Assembly (NCBI GenBank): GCA_013791765.1
Contig: VMTC01000063.1
Coordinates: 1 to 64,000 of the forward strand
Length of the DNA stretch: 64,000 nucleotides
Direction of reading: 5' to 3'
From: Rhodoferax sp.
GTDB lineage: Bacteria; Pseudomonadota; Gammaproteobacteria; Burkholderiales; Burkholderiaceae_C
The stretch's first letter is position 1, and the number at the start of each line of letters is the position of its first letter. Made by a program: the position numbers and the translations under genes. This document shows positions 44,403 through 52,515 of the stretch, piece after piece. Under the pieces are notes generated by a model, which saw only the letters and a list, made by a program, of their open reading frames with translations, did not search any database and had not been told where the DNA came from.

Positions 44403-45760
44403 CGAATGAGACGGTGCGCTCCTTGCTGATCGTGGAGGACGATCTGGCCCTGCAAAAGCAGATCAAGTGGTCGCTTGACCGCTTTGAATCATCGACTGCC
44501 CATGATCGCAGCAGCGCCTTGCTGCAATTGCGCAAGTACCTGCCAGCGGTGGTCACGATGGACCTGGGGCTGCCACCCGATGCCGATTCGGTGTCTGAAG
44601 GGCTCAAGCTGCTGGAGCAGGTGATGGCCTTTGACCCCGACATCAAGGTGATCGTGCTCACCGGTCAGAACGACCAGGCGCATGCGCTGCGTGCGGTCGC
44701 CATGGGGGCCTATGACTTCTTTGCCAAACCGTTCGAGCCGGAGTTGCTCAATCTGACGGTCGAGCGCGCCTTCAAGATGTTTGAGCTGCAACGGGAAAAC
44801 CGGCGGTTGCAGGCGCTGCATCAACCCGATGCCCTGGCGGGCCTGATGACGCGCGACCCCGACATGCTGCGAATTTGCCGCACGATCGAGAAGGTAGCCA
44901 GCAGCAATGCCACCGTCATGTTGCTGGGTGAAAGCGGCACCGGCAAGGAGGTGCTGGCGCGTGGGCTGCACCAGGCATCTCCCCGGCGGGCCGAGAAATT
45001 CGTTGCCATCAACTGTGCCGCTATCCCCGAGAACCTGCTTGAAAGCGAGTTGTTTGGCTATGAAAAAGGGGCTTTCACCGGTGCGGGCAAGTTGACGTTG
45101 GGCAAGATCGAGATGGCCCATGGCGGCACCCTGATGCTCGATGAAATCGGTGATTTGCCCCTGTCATTGCAGGCCAAGCTGCTGCGATTCTTGCAGGAAA
45201 GAGTGATCGAGCGCGTCGGCGGGCGGCACGAAATCGCGGTCGATGTGCGCATCGTTTGTGCGACCCATCAGGACCTGGGGGCGTTAAGCAAAGACGGACG
45301 CTTCCGTGAAGATCTCTACTACCGCCTGGCCGAGATCGTAGTCAAAATCCCGCCGCTGCGCGCGCGTGTGGGCGACGCGGCCCTGCTGGCGCACGCCTTT
45401 GCGCGGCGCTTTGCCCAAGAGCAGAACCGTTGTGCCATGACGCTGACTGAAGATGCGGTGCAGGCGGTTGAAAACCATGCCTGGCCCGGCAACATTCGCG
45501 AGCTTGAGAACTGCATCAAACGCGCCACCATCATGACCGACGGTAGCCAGATTGGCTGTGACGACCTTGGCCTGACCCAGGGGCAGACCGATGGTTTTGA
45601 TAGTTCGCTGGACCTGCGCGAAATTCGAGACAAGGCTGAAAAGCGGGCGATTGTGGCAGCGCTCGGGCGCGTCAACGGCAACATGGTCAGAGCGGCCGAA
45701 TTGCTGGGCGTGAGTCGCCCGACCTTGTATGACTTGATGCACCGGCTCGCCTTGAAATGA
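44399..45760 (+). CDS. prsR: PEP-CTERM-box response regulator PrsR (sigma-54 activator)
   Basis: 453 residues in three parts. The receiver domain has Asp55 in TMDLGLP as phosphorylation site and a Lys in DFFAKPFEP. The AAA+ domain has Walker A GESGTGKE at 177-184, the sigma-54 contact loop GAFTGA at 224-229 and GGTLMLDEIGDLP as Walker B. A Fis-type helix-turn-helix (VRAAELLGVSRPTLYDLMHRL) ends the protein. It is the TIGR02915 family, expected to activate sigma-54 promoters of PEP-CTERM and polysaccharide genes. A candidate target promoter lies at 48667-48682. The start overlaps prsK by four bases and the gene runs on into prsT after 38 bases. Confidence 0.92.
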   Translation: MTNETVRSLLIVEDDLALQKQIKWSLDRFESSTAHDRSSALLQLRKYLPAVVTMDLGLPPDADSVSEGLKLLEQVMAFDPDIKVIVLTGQNDQAHALRAVAMGAYDFFAKPFEPELLNLTVERAFKMFELQRENRRLQALHQPDALAGLMTRDPDMLRICRTIEKVASSNATVMLLGESGTGKEVLARGLHQASPRRAEKFVAINCAAIPENLLESELFGYEKGAFTGAGKLTLGKIEMAHGGTLMLDEIGDLPLSLQAKLLRFLQERVIERVGGRHEIAVDVRIVCATHQDLGALSKDGRFREDLYYRLAEIVVKIPPLRARVGDAALLAHAFARRFAQEQNRCAMTLTEDAVQAVENHAWPGNIRELENCIKRATIMTDGSQIGCDDLGLTQGQTDGFDSSLDLREIRDKAEKRAIVAALGRVNGNMVRAAELLGVSRPTLYDLMHRLALK

Positions 45761-45798
45761 GTCTGTTTTCTTCTTCAACTTCACATCAGGGTAACTTT

Positions 45799-48570
45799 AT
45801 GAAATTCAAAACCACCACGGCCCGGATCGCCGTGACGCTGCTGCTGGCGTCGTTGCTGGCAGCCTGCAACGACAAGCCCGAACTGATGCTCAGCTCAGCG
45901 AAAGACTATCTTGCAAAGAATGACAGCAAAGCGGCTGTCATTCAGATCAAGAATGCGCTGCAGAGCAACCCCGACCTGCCCGAGGCGCGCTATTTGCTGG
46001 GGACCGCACTGCTCGACAGCGGTGACCCGGCGGGCGCGGAGTTGGAGCTGCGCAAGGCGCTGGACATGAAATACCCGCAAGATGCGGTGGTGCCGAAGTT
46101 GGCCAAGGCCTTGCTGGCGCAGGGTCACGCGCGCAAGGTGACCGAGGAGTTTGCCAAGACGGATATCGTCGAACCATCGGCCAAAGCCAGTTTGCAGGTG
46201 TCGCTCACCTCGGCTTATGCGCTGCAGGGCAAGACCGAGCAGTCACAGGCGAGCCTGAATGCTGCCTTGCTGGCGGACCCGGGCTTCGCGCCGGCCTTGC
46301 TGCTGCAAGCGCGGCAAAAGGCGGGGCAGCGCGAATTTGATCAGGCGCTGGCCATGACTGAGGAAGTATTGGTGAAGTCGCCTGCCAGCACCGAGGCCTG
46401 GATGTTCAAGGGCGATTTGTTGATGTATGCCAAAAGTCAGCCCGAGCAGGCCATGGCGGCCTATCGCAAGGCACTGGAAATCAAACCCGATTTCATGCCG
46501 GCCCAGGTGTCTGTGATCACCTTGTTGCTGCAACAAAGCAAACTGCTTGACGCCGCACAGCAAATTGAGCATCTCAAAAAGACCGCTGCGCGGCACCCGC
46601 AAACCCAATTTTTGGAAGCGCAGCTGGCTTACCAGAAGAAAGACTTCAAATTGGCTCGGCAGATCATGCTGCCAGTCCTGCAGTTGGTGCCCAACAGTGC
46701 ACAGGCCTTACAGCTTTCGGGTCTGGTCGAACTGCAGCTCAATGCCTGGCCGGCGGCCCAGGACTATTTGAGCCGGGTGCTGCAGGCAGCGCCGAATTCC
46801 ACGCTGGCGCGCCGGGCGCTGGTGGTGAGCTATGTGCGCGCCGGGCAAGCGGCCGAAGCTTTGAAAGCGCTGCTACCCGGCCTCAACCGGGACAACGTGG
46901 ATCCCGATCTGCTGTCCGTGGCGGGCGAGGTCTACTTGCTCAATGGCGACCTGCAAAAGGCGCAAGAGTATTTTGCGAAGGCAGCCCGGCAGTCGCCGCA
47001 GGACGGCAGAAAGCGCACCTCGCTGGCACTGACCCGATTGATGGGCGGCGCCACTGAAGCGGGCTTTGACGAGTTGCAGAAAATCGCGGACTCCGACACC
47101 GGCACCAGCGCCGACCTGGCGCTGATCAGTGCCCACTTGAAAAGGCGAGAATTTGATGCGGCCCTCAAAGCCATTGACGCGCTGGAGAAGAAGCAGCCCG
47201 ACAAGCCCTTTGCCGCGCAGTTGCGAGCCAGAACGCTGCTGGCTAAAGGCGATGTGAACGGGGCAAGAAAGAGTTTCGAACGTGCCCTGGCGCTGGACCC
47301 CCACTATTTCCCGGCCGTGGCGAGTCTGGCCGGCCTTGATTTCGCTGAGAAGAAGCCGGAGGTGGCCAAAAAACGCTTTGAGGCGGTGCTGACGCAGGAC
47401 CCTAAAAGTGGCCAGGCGTGGTTGGCACTGGCCGAACTTGCCAGCAGAACGGGGGCCACCAAAGATGAAACCGCCAAGCTCATCAGCAATGCGGTCACTG
47501 CCAACCCCACGGACGTGAAGTCGCGTTTGTTGCTCATTGACTTCAATTTACGCCAGCAAGATGTCAAGGCGGCAGTGGCTGCGGCCCAGGACGGCGCGGT
47601 CGCACTGCCAGATAGCCCCGAGTTACTCGATGCTTTGGGTCGCACGCAGCAGGCCGCAGGCGAGCTCAATCAGGCCATTGCCACTTACACCAAGCTGGTC
47701 GCCCTGCAGCCGCTGTCGGCGCTGCCCCACATGCGTCTGGCTGATGCGCACCTGGCGGGCAAGAATAAAGAGGCAGCGCTGGCCAGTCTGCACCGGGCAC
47801 TTGAGACCAAGCCTGATCTGTTGGAGGCGCAGCGGGCCTTGATCGCGCTGATGCTCGACAGTAAAAAACCGCAGGACGCCTTGACCCTGGCGCGCGCAGT
47901 GCAGCAACAGCGCCCGCAAGAGGCAGTGGGCTACAGCCTGGAGGGCGACATCCACGCCGCTCAAAAAGACTGGGTCAACTCTACCGCCGCCTACCGCAGC
48001 GGACTTAAGCGCGTGATTGCGCCAGAATTGGCGGTCAGGCTGCATGCTGTCTTAGGCATGGCAGACCAAGGCGCTGAGGCGAGCAAGTTTGCCAGCAGTT
48101 GGCAGAGAGAGCATCCCAAAGACGCTGTTTTTCAGCTCTATCTCGGTGACACCGCACTGTCGCGCAAGGATTACGCCAGTGCCGAAAAACACTATGCGGC
48201 CGTGGTCAGCTTGCAACCGAATAGCGCCATGGCCTACAACAACCTAGCCTGGGTGAGCGCAAAACTCAACAGGGAGGGTGCGATTGGTTTTGCCGAAAAG
48301 GCCAATGCCCTGGCACCCAACCAGCCCGCATTCATGGACACGCTGGCGCTGTTGTTGTCAGACAAAGGTGAGTACGCCAAAGCGCTGGCGCTGCAGAACC
48401 AGGCGCTGGCGCTGCAGCCACAAAACGCCTTGTTCAAGCTCAATCTGGCCAAAATTCACCTCAAGGCAGGAGCTAAGGAGCAGGCGAGGAAGGAACTCGC
48501 CGAGCTCGACAAATTGGGTGACAAGTTTGGGGGCCAGACGGAGGTGGCGAGCTTGTTGAAGAATCTATAG
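45799..48570 (+). CDS. prsT: PEP-CTERM system TPR-repeat lipoprotein PrsT
   Basis: 923 residues from the ATG at 45799, preceded by AGGG at a good distance; an in-frame ATG at 45757 overlaps prsR and would put residues before the signal peptide. The signal peptide ends with the lipobox LLAAC (Cys22), so the mature protein should be lipid-anchored, in the outer membrane by the usual sorting rule (Asn at +2). The rest is an array of about twenty TPR units, mainly of the A-L-x-x-x-P-D type, for example near the C-terminus with PNSAMAYNNLAWV. Matches TIGR02917. TPR lipoproteins commonly organise polysaccharide secretion machinery; the partners are not known. Confidence 0.9.
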   Translation: MKFKTTTARIAVTLLLASLLAACNDKPELMLSSAKDYLAKNDSKAAVIQIKNALQSNPDLPEARYLLGTALLDSGDPAGAELELRKALDMKYPQDAVVPKLAKALLAQGHARKVTEEFAKTDIVEPSAKASLQVSLTSAYALQGKTEQSQASLNAALLADPGFAPALLLQARQKAGQREFDQALAMTEEVLVKSPASTEAWMFKGDLLMYAKSQPEQAMAAYRKALEIKPDFMPAQVSVITLLLQQSKLLDAAQQIEHLKKTAARHPQTQFLEAQLAYQKKDFKLARQIMLPVLQLVPNSAQALQLSGLVELQLNAWPAAQDYLSRVLQAAPNSTLARRALVVSYVRAGQAAEALKALLPGLNRDNVDPDLLSVAGEVYLLNGDLQKAQEYFAKAARQSPQDGRKRTSLALTRLMGGATEAGFDELQKIADSDTGTSADLALISAHLKRREFDAALKAIDALEKKQPDKPFAAQLRARTLLAKGDVNGARKSFERALALDPHYFPAVASLAGLDFAEKKPEVAKKRFEAVLTQDPKSGQAWLALAELASRTGATKDETAKLISNAVTANPTDVKSRLLLIDFNLRQQDVKAAVAAAQDGAVALPDSPELLDALGRTQQAAGELNQAIATYTKLVALQPLSALPHMRLADAHLAGKNKEAALASLHRALETKPDLLEAQRALIALMLDSKKPQDALTLARAVQQQRPQEAVGYSLEGDIHAAQKDWVNSTAAYRSGLKRVIAPELAVRLHAVLGMADQGAEASKFASSWQREHPKDAVFQLYLGDTALSRKDYASAEKHYAAVVSLQPNSAMAYNNLAWVSAKLNREGAIGFAEKANALAPNQPAFMDTLALLLSDKGEYAKALALQNQALALQPQNALFKLNLAKIHLKAGAKEQARKELAELDKLGDKFGGQTEVASLLKNL

Positions 48571-48666
48571 ACGGTCAAGGCGGCACTGTCGAAAAAATTG
48601 ACAGAGCGTTTCCTGGTCTATTTGATTGCTGTGGAAATTTCTTATGAATCAATGGGTTGCTATGCC

Positions 48667-48682
48667 TGGCGCAGTAATTGCT
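48667..48682 (+). promoter_or_regulatory. Sigma-54 (-24/-12) promoter
   Basis: The sequence TGGCGC-AGTAA-TTGCT has the GG and GC dinucleotides of the -24 and -12 elements at the correct spacing (consensus TGGCAC-N5-TTGCW) and a C before the first T. It lies about 145 bases before the ATG of the Tat-signal protein gene in the 256-base spacer after prsT. A sigma-54 activator of the right type, PrsR, is encoded just upstream. The PrsR binding site was not identified. Confidence 0.65.
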
Positions 48683-48826
48683 TGAAGCAGAGCAAGGGCT
48701 TGATGCATTCGGGTTGTTTGAGTTTTGTCAAGGCTTGCAACCTGGCATCAACGTCAAATCGGCTTAACTTGAAAGACGCGGAGTGGCGTGGTCGAGCCGA
48801 CAGAGTATGTAACCTGAGGTGCTCTT

Positions 48827-49393
48827 ATGAGTGATATTCAATCTGAATTGCCGCCTGTGCGAAAGGCTGTAGAACAAAGCGGCCATGGTCGCAGGCGCCT
48901 GTTGCGTGCCGGGCTGGCGGGGCCGGTCGTCTTGACGGTCGGATCGCGCTCGGCGTTGGCGAATGGGGGCTGTCTTTCTACTTCTGCAAGTGCCTCGATC
49001 AATCTATACCAGAGTCGCCCCGATCGTGAACTTGATCCGTGCCCCTTAGGTCGTTCGCCAGGCTATTGGGGCAATGCTGCCCAAACCCATAGCAATACAT
49101 TGGCGCGCGATACACAGTTCAGCGATCCTTACAGTCTCGGATTTCAGGGTAAGAGCATTGAGGCGGTCATCAAGTTGGATGGGAACGACGATTCGCAACA
49201 ACTCGGTGCGCACCTGGGTGCCGCCTGGTGCAACCTAAGGATGGGTTGGGTACCCGAGTCGCTGCTGAGTCTGCAAACGCTTCAGGCGATGTGGGACGGC
49301 CGAAGCCAAGGCTTTCACCCGGTGGCAGGTGCTGACTTGCCCGTTTGGGATCGCAGTCAAGTGGTGGATTATTTGAAGACGACCATGGCTTGA
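48827..49393 (+). CDS. Tat-signal secreted protein of unknown function, HPr-rel-A cluster
   Basis: 188 residues. The N-terminus has a twin-arginine motif, GRRRLLRAG, followed by a hydrophobic stretch and a SALANGG cleavage region near residue 46, so the protein is probably exported folded. The mature part begins CLSTSASASIN and contains CPLGRSPGYWGN, a motif similar to the GYWKN segments of other secreted proteins; three Cys are visible in the mature chain. No enzyme family is recognised. It is the first gene after a sigma-54 type promoter, and the PqqD-like, HprK-like and nucleotidyltransferase genes follow directly, so it is the best candidate for the substrate of that cluster. Confidence 0.65.
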   Translation: MSDIQSELPPVRKAVEQSGHGRRRLLRAGLAGPVVLTVGSRSALANGGCLSTSASASINLYQSRPDRELDPCPLGRSPGYWGNAAQTHSNTLARDTQFSDPYSLGFQGKSIEAVIKLDGNDDSQQLGAHLGAAWCNLRMGWVPESLLSLQTLQAMWDGRSQGFHPVAGADLPVWDRSQVVDYLKTTMA

Positions 49394-49420
49394 GGCGGGG
49401 AATTTAGATAGGCATCACCT

Positions 49421-49696
49421 GTGGATTCCCCTGTTCTGGCAGATCGTTGGCTACAGGCCTGCCCGGGGCTGACGCTACGTGCCTGCGATGAGGGGGCTCT
49501 TGTTTTTGATGACAAAGATGGACGAACAATTTTACTCAATCATCAGGGCGCGCTTGTGTTGTTCGCCTTGTGCGCCGCGCCTGGTGTCGGGGCGGCGCAA
49601 TTGCAAGGGGCATTGAGCATGGACAACGAGCGCGACACGGCGGCATTTCAAGCCTTGATGGCCTCACTAACGCTGGCTGGATTGATCGCTGCTTGA
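49421..49696 (+). CDS. PqqD-like protein of the HPr-rel-A system
   Basis: 91 residues with a GTG start at 49421. It has the PqqD/RRE outline: a beta-hairpin part with ACDEGALVFDDKDGRTILLNHQGALVLFAL followed by short helices. PqqD domains bind leader peptides of ribosomally made, modified peptides and present them to the modifying enzyme. The match is to the version found next to HprK-related kinases (HPr-rel-A system). The stop TGA overlaps the next ATG by one base, so translation is coupled to the kinase. Confidence 0.8.
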   Translation: MDSPVLADRWLQACPGLTLRACDEGALVFDDKDGRTILLNHQGALVLFALCAAPGVGAAQLQGALSMDNERDTAAFQALMASLTLAGLIAA

Positions 49697-50607
49697 TGAG
49701 GCTTGAAAATTTTACGGCCAGCGAAATCAGACGAGCAACACGCGGTGGCAAGCTTCGTCTGCATATTGGTCGTTTCACGCTGAAAGTCTCCAGCGTTCTG
49801 CCTGAGTTTGAAAGTGCTTTGAGGCAGCTTTACGCGCATTACCCGTCCTCGCTTGAAGGTGGCGCTTACGACTACGACGTGGCTATTTCACCGCCTTCCT
49901 TTTTGCGTCGTTGGGTGCGTCGCAATTCATCGTTCCACCTGTCGGGCCAGGCGCCCTTCCTTCCGATGGAAGTGGGACACGCGCACGCCCTGTTTGAATG
50001 GGGGCTTAACTGGACTCTGGGGACTTATGCCCACAATTTTTTGATCCTGCATTCGGCGGTGGTCGAGTTCAATGGATGCGGCGTTCTATTGGCCGCAAGC
50101 TCTGGCAGTGGAAAGAGCACCCTCGCCGCTGAACTCGCCTTGCAGGGCTGGCGTTTGCTTTCTGATGAAATGGCTTTGATCGACAAAGACCTGTGTCTGG
50201 TACCTTGCGCGCGGCCGATCAGTCTCAAAAACCAGTCGATAGACCTCATTCGGGCCAGACACCCGGGCGCGAGTCTGGGCCCCTTGGCGCGTGACACGCA
50301 CAAGGGATGCATCGCGCATCTACCCGCGCCGAACGCATCAGTGGCGCGCAATCTTGAGCCTGCCACGCCGAAATTGATCATCTTTCCGAAATGGACTGCG
50401 CACGCTTGCTTACGCCTGGAGCCGATTGGGTCGGGTCAGGCGGCCCTGCGTTTGATCGACCAGTCCTTTAACTACCCGGTGTTGGGGCGGCAAGGCTTTG
50501 AGCGCATGGCCGATCTGGTTGCTGCGGCACAGGCCTGGGAGCTTGAGTACTCGTCGCTGGACGATGCCCGGATGGCTTTAGCGCAGTTGGTGTCCGACCA
50601 TGGCTAA
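49696..50607 (+). CDS. HprK-related kinase A
   Basis: 303 residues, start at the ATG at 49696 in the PqqD stop. A P-loop domain related to HPr kinase: ILHSAVVEFNGCGVLLAASSGSGKSTLAAEL, with the Walker A at 135-142, then WRLLSDEMALID, where the Asp pair matches the HprK region that binds metal. The true HPr kinase C-terminal signature is not evident, and there is no HPr gene nearby. Relatives of HprK in lasso-peptide clusters phosphorylate the precursor peptide. A similar role on an unknown peptide or protein, guided by the PqqD-like partner, is likely. It overlaps the nucleotidyltransferase gene by eight bases. Confidence 0.85.
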   Translation: MRLENFTASEIRRATRGGKLRLHIGRFTLKVSSVLPEFESALRQLYAHYPSSLEGGAYDYDVAISPPSFLRRWVRRNSSFHLSGQAPFLPMEVGHAHALFEWGLNWTLGTYAHNFLILHSAVVEFNGCGVLLAASSGSGKSTLAAELALQGWRLLSDEMALIDKDLCLVPCARPISLKNQSIDLIRARHPGASLGPLARDTHKGCIAHLPAPNASVARNLEPATPKLIIFPKWTAHACLRLEPIGSGQAALRLIDQSFNYPVLGRQGFERMADLVAAAQAWELEYSSLDDARMALAQLVSDHG

Positions 50608-51667
50608 GAGCTCGCCGTTGTTGAATTTACTGGCGGGTACCTTTGCCTTGGAGCAATGGGATGCCGAGCGTGGTAGTTTGCTCCTGGCGGAGGCAAGGGC
50701 CAGTGGCTTGCTGGGTCGGGTAGCGCATCTCTTGGCCAGTTCGCAGCAGACCGGCGCGCTGGCGCCGCAACTTCAAGCGCAGTTAACAGCGGCCACCATT
50801 CACGCCAATCGATTCAGGCAGGATGTCTGGCGTGAACTCGGCGCTGTTGAGCAGGCACTGTCAGGCTTGAGAGCCCCCGTTATCCTGCTCAAGGGCGCGT
50901 CCTATGTCCTGTTGGGGTTGCCAGCGGCTCCGGGAAGAGTCTTTAACGACATCGACATTCTTGTGCCCAAGAACCAGATGGCTTTCGCCGAGGCGGCCTT
51001 GATGCTCGGTGGCTGGGCCATTGGCAAGCTCGATGCCTATGATCAGCGCTATTACCGGCAGTGGTCGCATGAAATTCCACCCATGACGCACCTGCGGCGC
51101 GGAACAACCCTTGATTTGCACCATTCGCTGGTGATGCCCACCTGCCGCGTGCAGGTGGATTCATCCCGGATGATTGCCGCTGCGGTACCAGTGCGTGGCA
51201 GTGGACTCTGGTGGCGGCTCCAGGATGAAGATATGGTCTTGCATGCAGCCAGTCACTTGATGTTGAACTCCGAGTTTGATCGCGGCTTGCGAGATATCGG
51301 CGACATTGATTCTCTGTACCGACACTTCACTTCGTTGTCGTTGGACTTCCCCGCACGATTGCTTGCCCGCGCCCAGGAGCTTGGCCTGGCGCCGATTTTG
51401 ACGCAAGTGCTATGGCTGGCGTCGGTGTTCTTCAAAACGCCACTGCCGCCAGGTCTGCTGCCCATTAAGAATAGCTTGTTTCTGCGCTTGGTGGCCCGGG
51501 CTGCATCAACCCGTCATCCCGACACCCGACCTGTGGGACAAAGCTGGGCAGATCTGGTATTGCTGCTGCGAGAGATGTATCTGCGATTGCCCAACAGACT
51601 GTTGCTGGTTCATCTTTTGCACAAAATGTCGTTTTCATTCTCAAAGGTTGAAAAGGTGGCGGCTTAA
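50600..51667 (+). CDS. Nucleotidyltransferase family protein, HPr-rel-A cluster
   Basis: 355 residues. The polymerase beta-type fold core is visible: VILLKGASYVLLGL, followed by RVFNDIDILVPK with the metal-binding Asp117 and Asp119, and a later TTLDLHHSLV strand that may give the third Asp. This is the family often annotated as uncharacterised nucleotidyltransferase (NTP_transf_5-like). Homologues occur with HprK-like kinases in lasso-peptide clusters. It may transfer a nucleotide to the substrate or to a phosphate put on by the kinase. Overlap with the kinase gene argues for joint function. Confidence 0.8.
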   Translation: MAKSSPLLNLLAGTFALEQWDAERGSLLLAEARASGLLGRVAHLLASSQQTGALAPQLQAQLTAATIHANRFRQDVWRELGAVEQALSGLRAPVILLKGASYVLLGLPAAPGRVFNDIDILVPKNQMAFAEAALMLGGWAIGKLDAYDQRYYRQWSHEIPPMTHLRRGTTLDLHHSLVMPTCRVQVDSSRMIAAAVPVRGSGLWWRLQDEDMVLHAASHLMLNSEFDRGLRDIGDIDSLYRHFTSLSLDFPARLLARAQELGLAPILTQVLWLASVFFKTPLPPGLLPIKNSLFLRLVARAASTRHPDTRPVGQSWADLVLLLREMYLRLPNRLLLVHLLHKMSFSFSKVEKVAA

Positions 51668-51705
51668 AGGGGTAAGGGCTAAGGGGTCCCAATGGAATTC
51701 AAAAA

Positions 51706-52491
51706 ATGAAATTCGAAATAGTTCTTCTGGTGCTGGCGGGCCTCTTTTTTGCCGGGCCGCTCAGGGCTGATTTGCCTGGTGCAATCGCCAAAGTCAAACC
51801 ATCGGTGCTGTTGGTGGGCCTCTACAAAAGCACCAACAGCCCGCGTTTTACCTTGCGGGGAACCGGTTTTGTCGTCGCCGATGGCAATCCAGGTGGCAGC
51901 AATCTGCTCATCACCAACGCCCATGTGCTGCCACAGCCGGCGCAAGACGATACGGAGTCGGCGCTGGTGGTCCAACTCCAGGTCGGCGAAAACGGCTGGC
52001 AGATGCGCCCGGCCGCCGTGCTGGAAGTTGACAAACTGCATGACCTGGCTTTGTTGCGCTTTGAGGGCCCGGTGGCACCAGCCTTGCGGCTGGGCGATTC
52101 AGGCGCGGTGCGCGAGGGGCAGGCGATTGCCTTCATGGGTTTCCCGATTGGCGGCGCCTTGGGTTTCTCGCCGGTCACGCACCGCGGTATGGTGTCTTCA
52201 ATTGCCGCCGCAGCCTTGCCCACAGCCACGGCGCAGCGCCTCAATGAACAAACGATACGCAGCTTGCGTGGTGGCAACAGCTTCGATATCTTTCAACTTG
52301 ACGGCACCGCCTATCCCGGCAACAGCGGCGGGCCCCTATTTGACCCCGACACGGGTGATGTGCTGGGGGTCGTCAACATGGTGTTTATCAAGGGCACGCG
52401 AGAGTCGGCTTTGACTCATCCCTCGGGTATCAGCTATGCCATACCCTCGGGTTTCATCCTGCAGTTGCTGCAACGCAGGCAGAACAACTGA
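51706..52491 (+). CDS. Exported trypsin-like serine protease (S1C-like, no PDZ)
   Basis: 261 residues with a signal peptide (hydrophobic core LLVLAGLFFAG, cleavage after about residue 21). The catalytic triad is complete: His73 in ITNAHVL, Asp113 in LHDLALLRFEG and Ser207 in YPGNSGGP. The chain ends about fifty residues after the Ser, so there is no PDZ domain, unlike DegP or DegS. Likely periplasmic. It is the last gene of the HPr-rel-A type cluster, 38 bases after the nucleotidyltransferase, and could remove a leader from the Tat-exported protein, but that is an inference. It converges with manC, 24 bases away. Confidence 0.85.
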   Translation: MKFEIVLLVLAGLFFAGPLRADLPGAIAKVKPSVLLVGLYKSTNSPRFTLRGTGFVVADGNPGGSNLLITNAHVLPQPAQDDTESALVVQLQVGENGWQMRPAAVLEVDKLHDLALLRFEGPVAPALRLGDSGAVREGQAIAFMGFPIGGALGFSPVTHRGMVSSIAAAALPTATAQRLNEQTIRSLRGGNSFDIFQLDGTAYPGNSGGPLFDPDTGDVLGVVNMVFIKGTRESALTHPSGISYAIPSGFILQLLQRRQNN

Positions 52492-52515
52492 GTGCCCCCC
52501 TTCGCGAACGACCCG

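Noticed and set aside
48598-48834. Open frame of 78 codons in the spacer after prsT
   Set aside because: No ribosome site, odd composition with scattered Cys, and it lies over the sigma-54 promoter. Probably chance.
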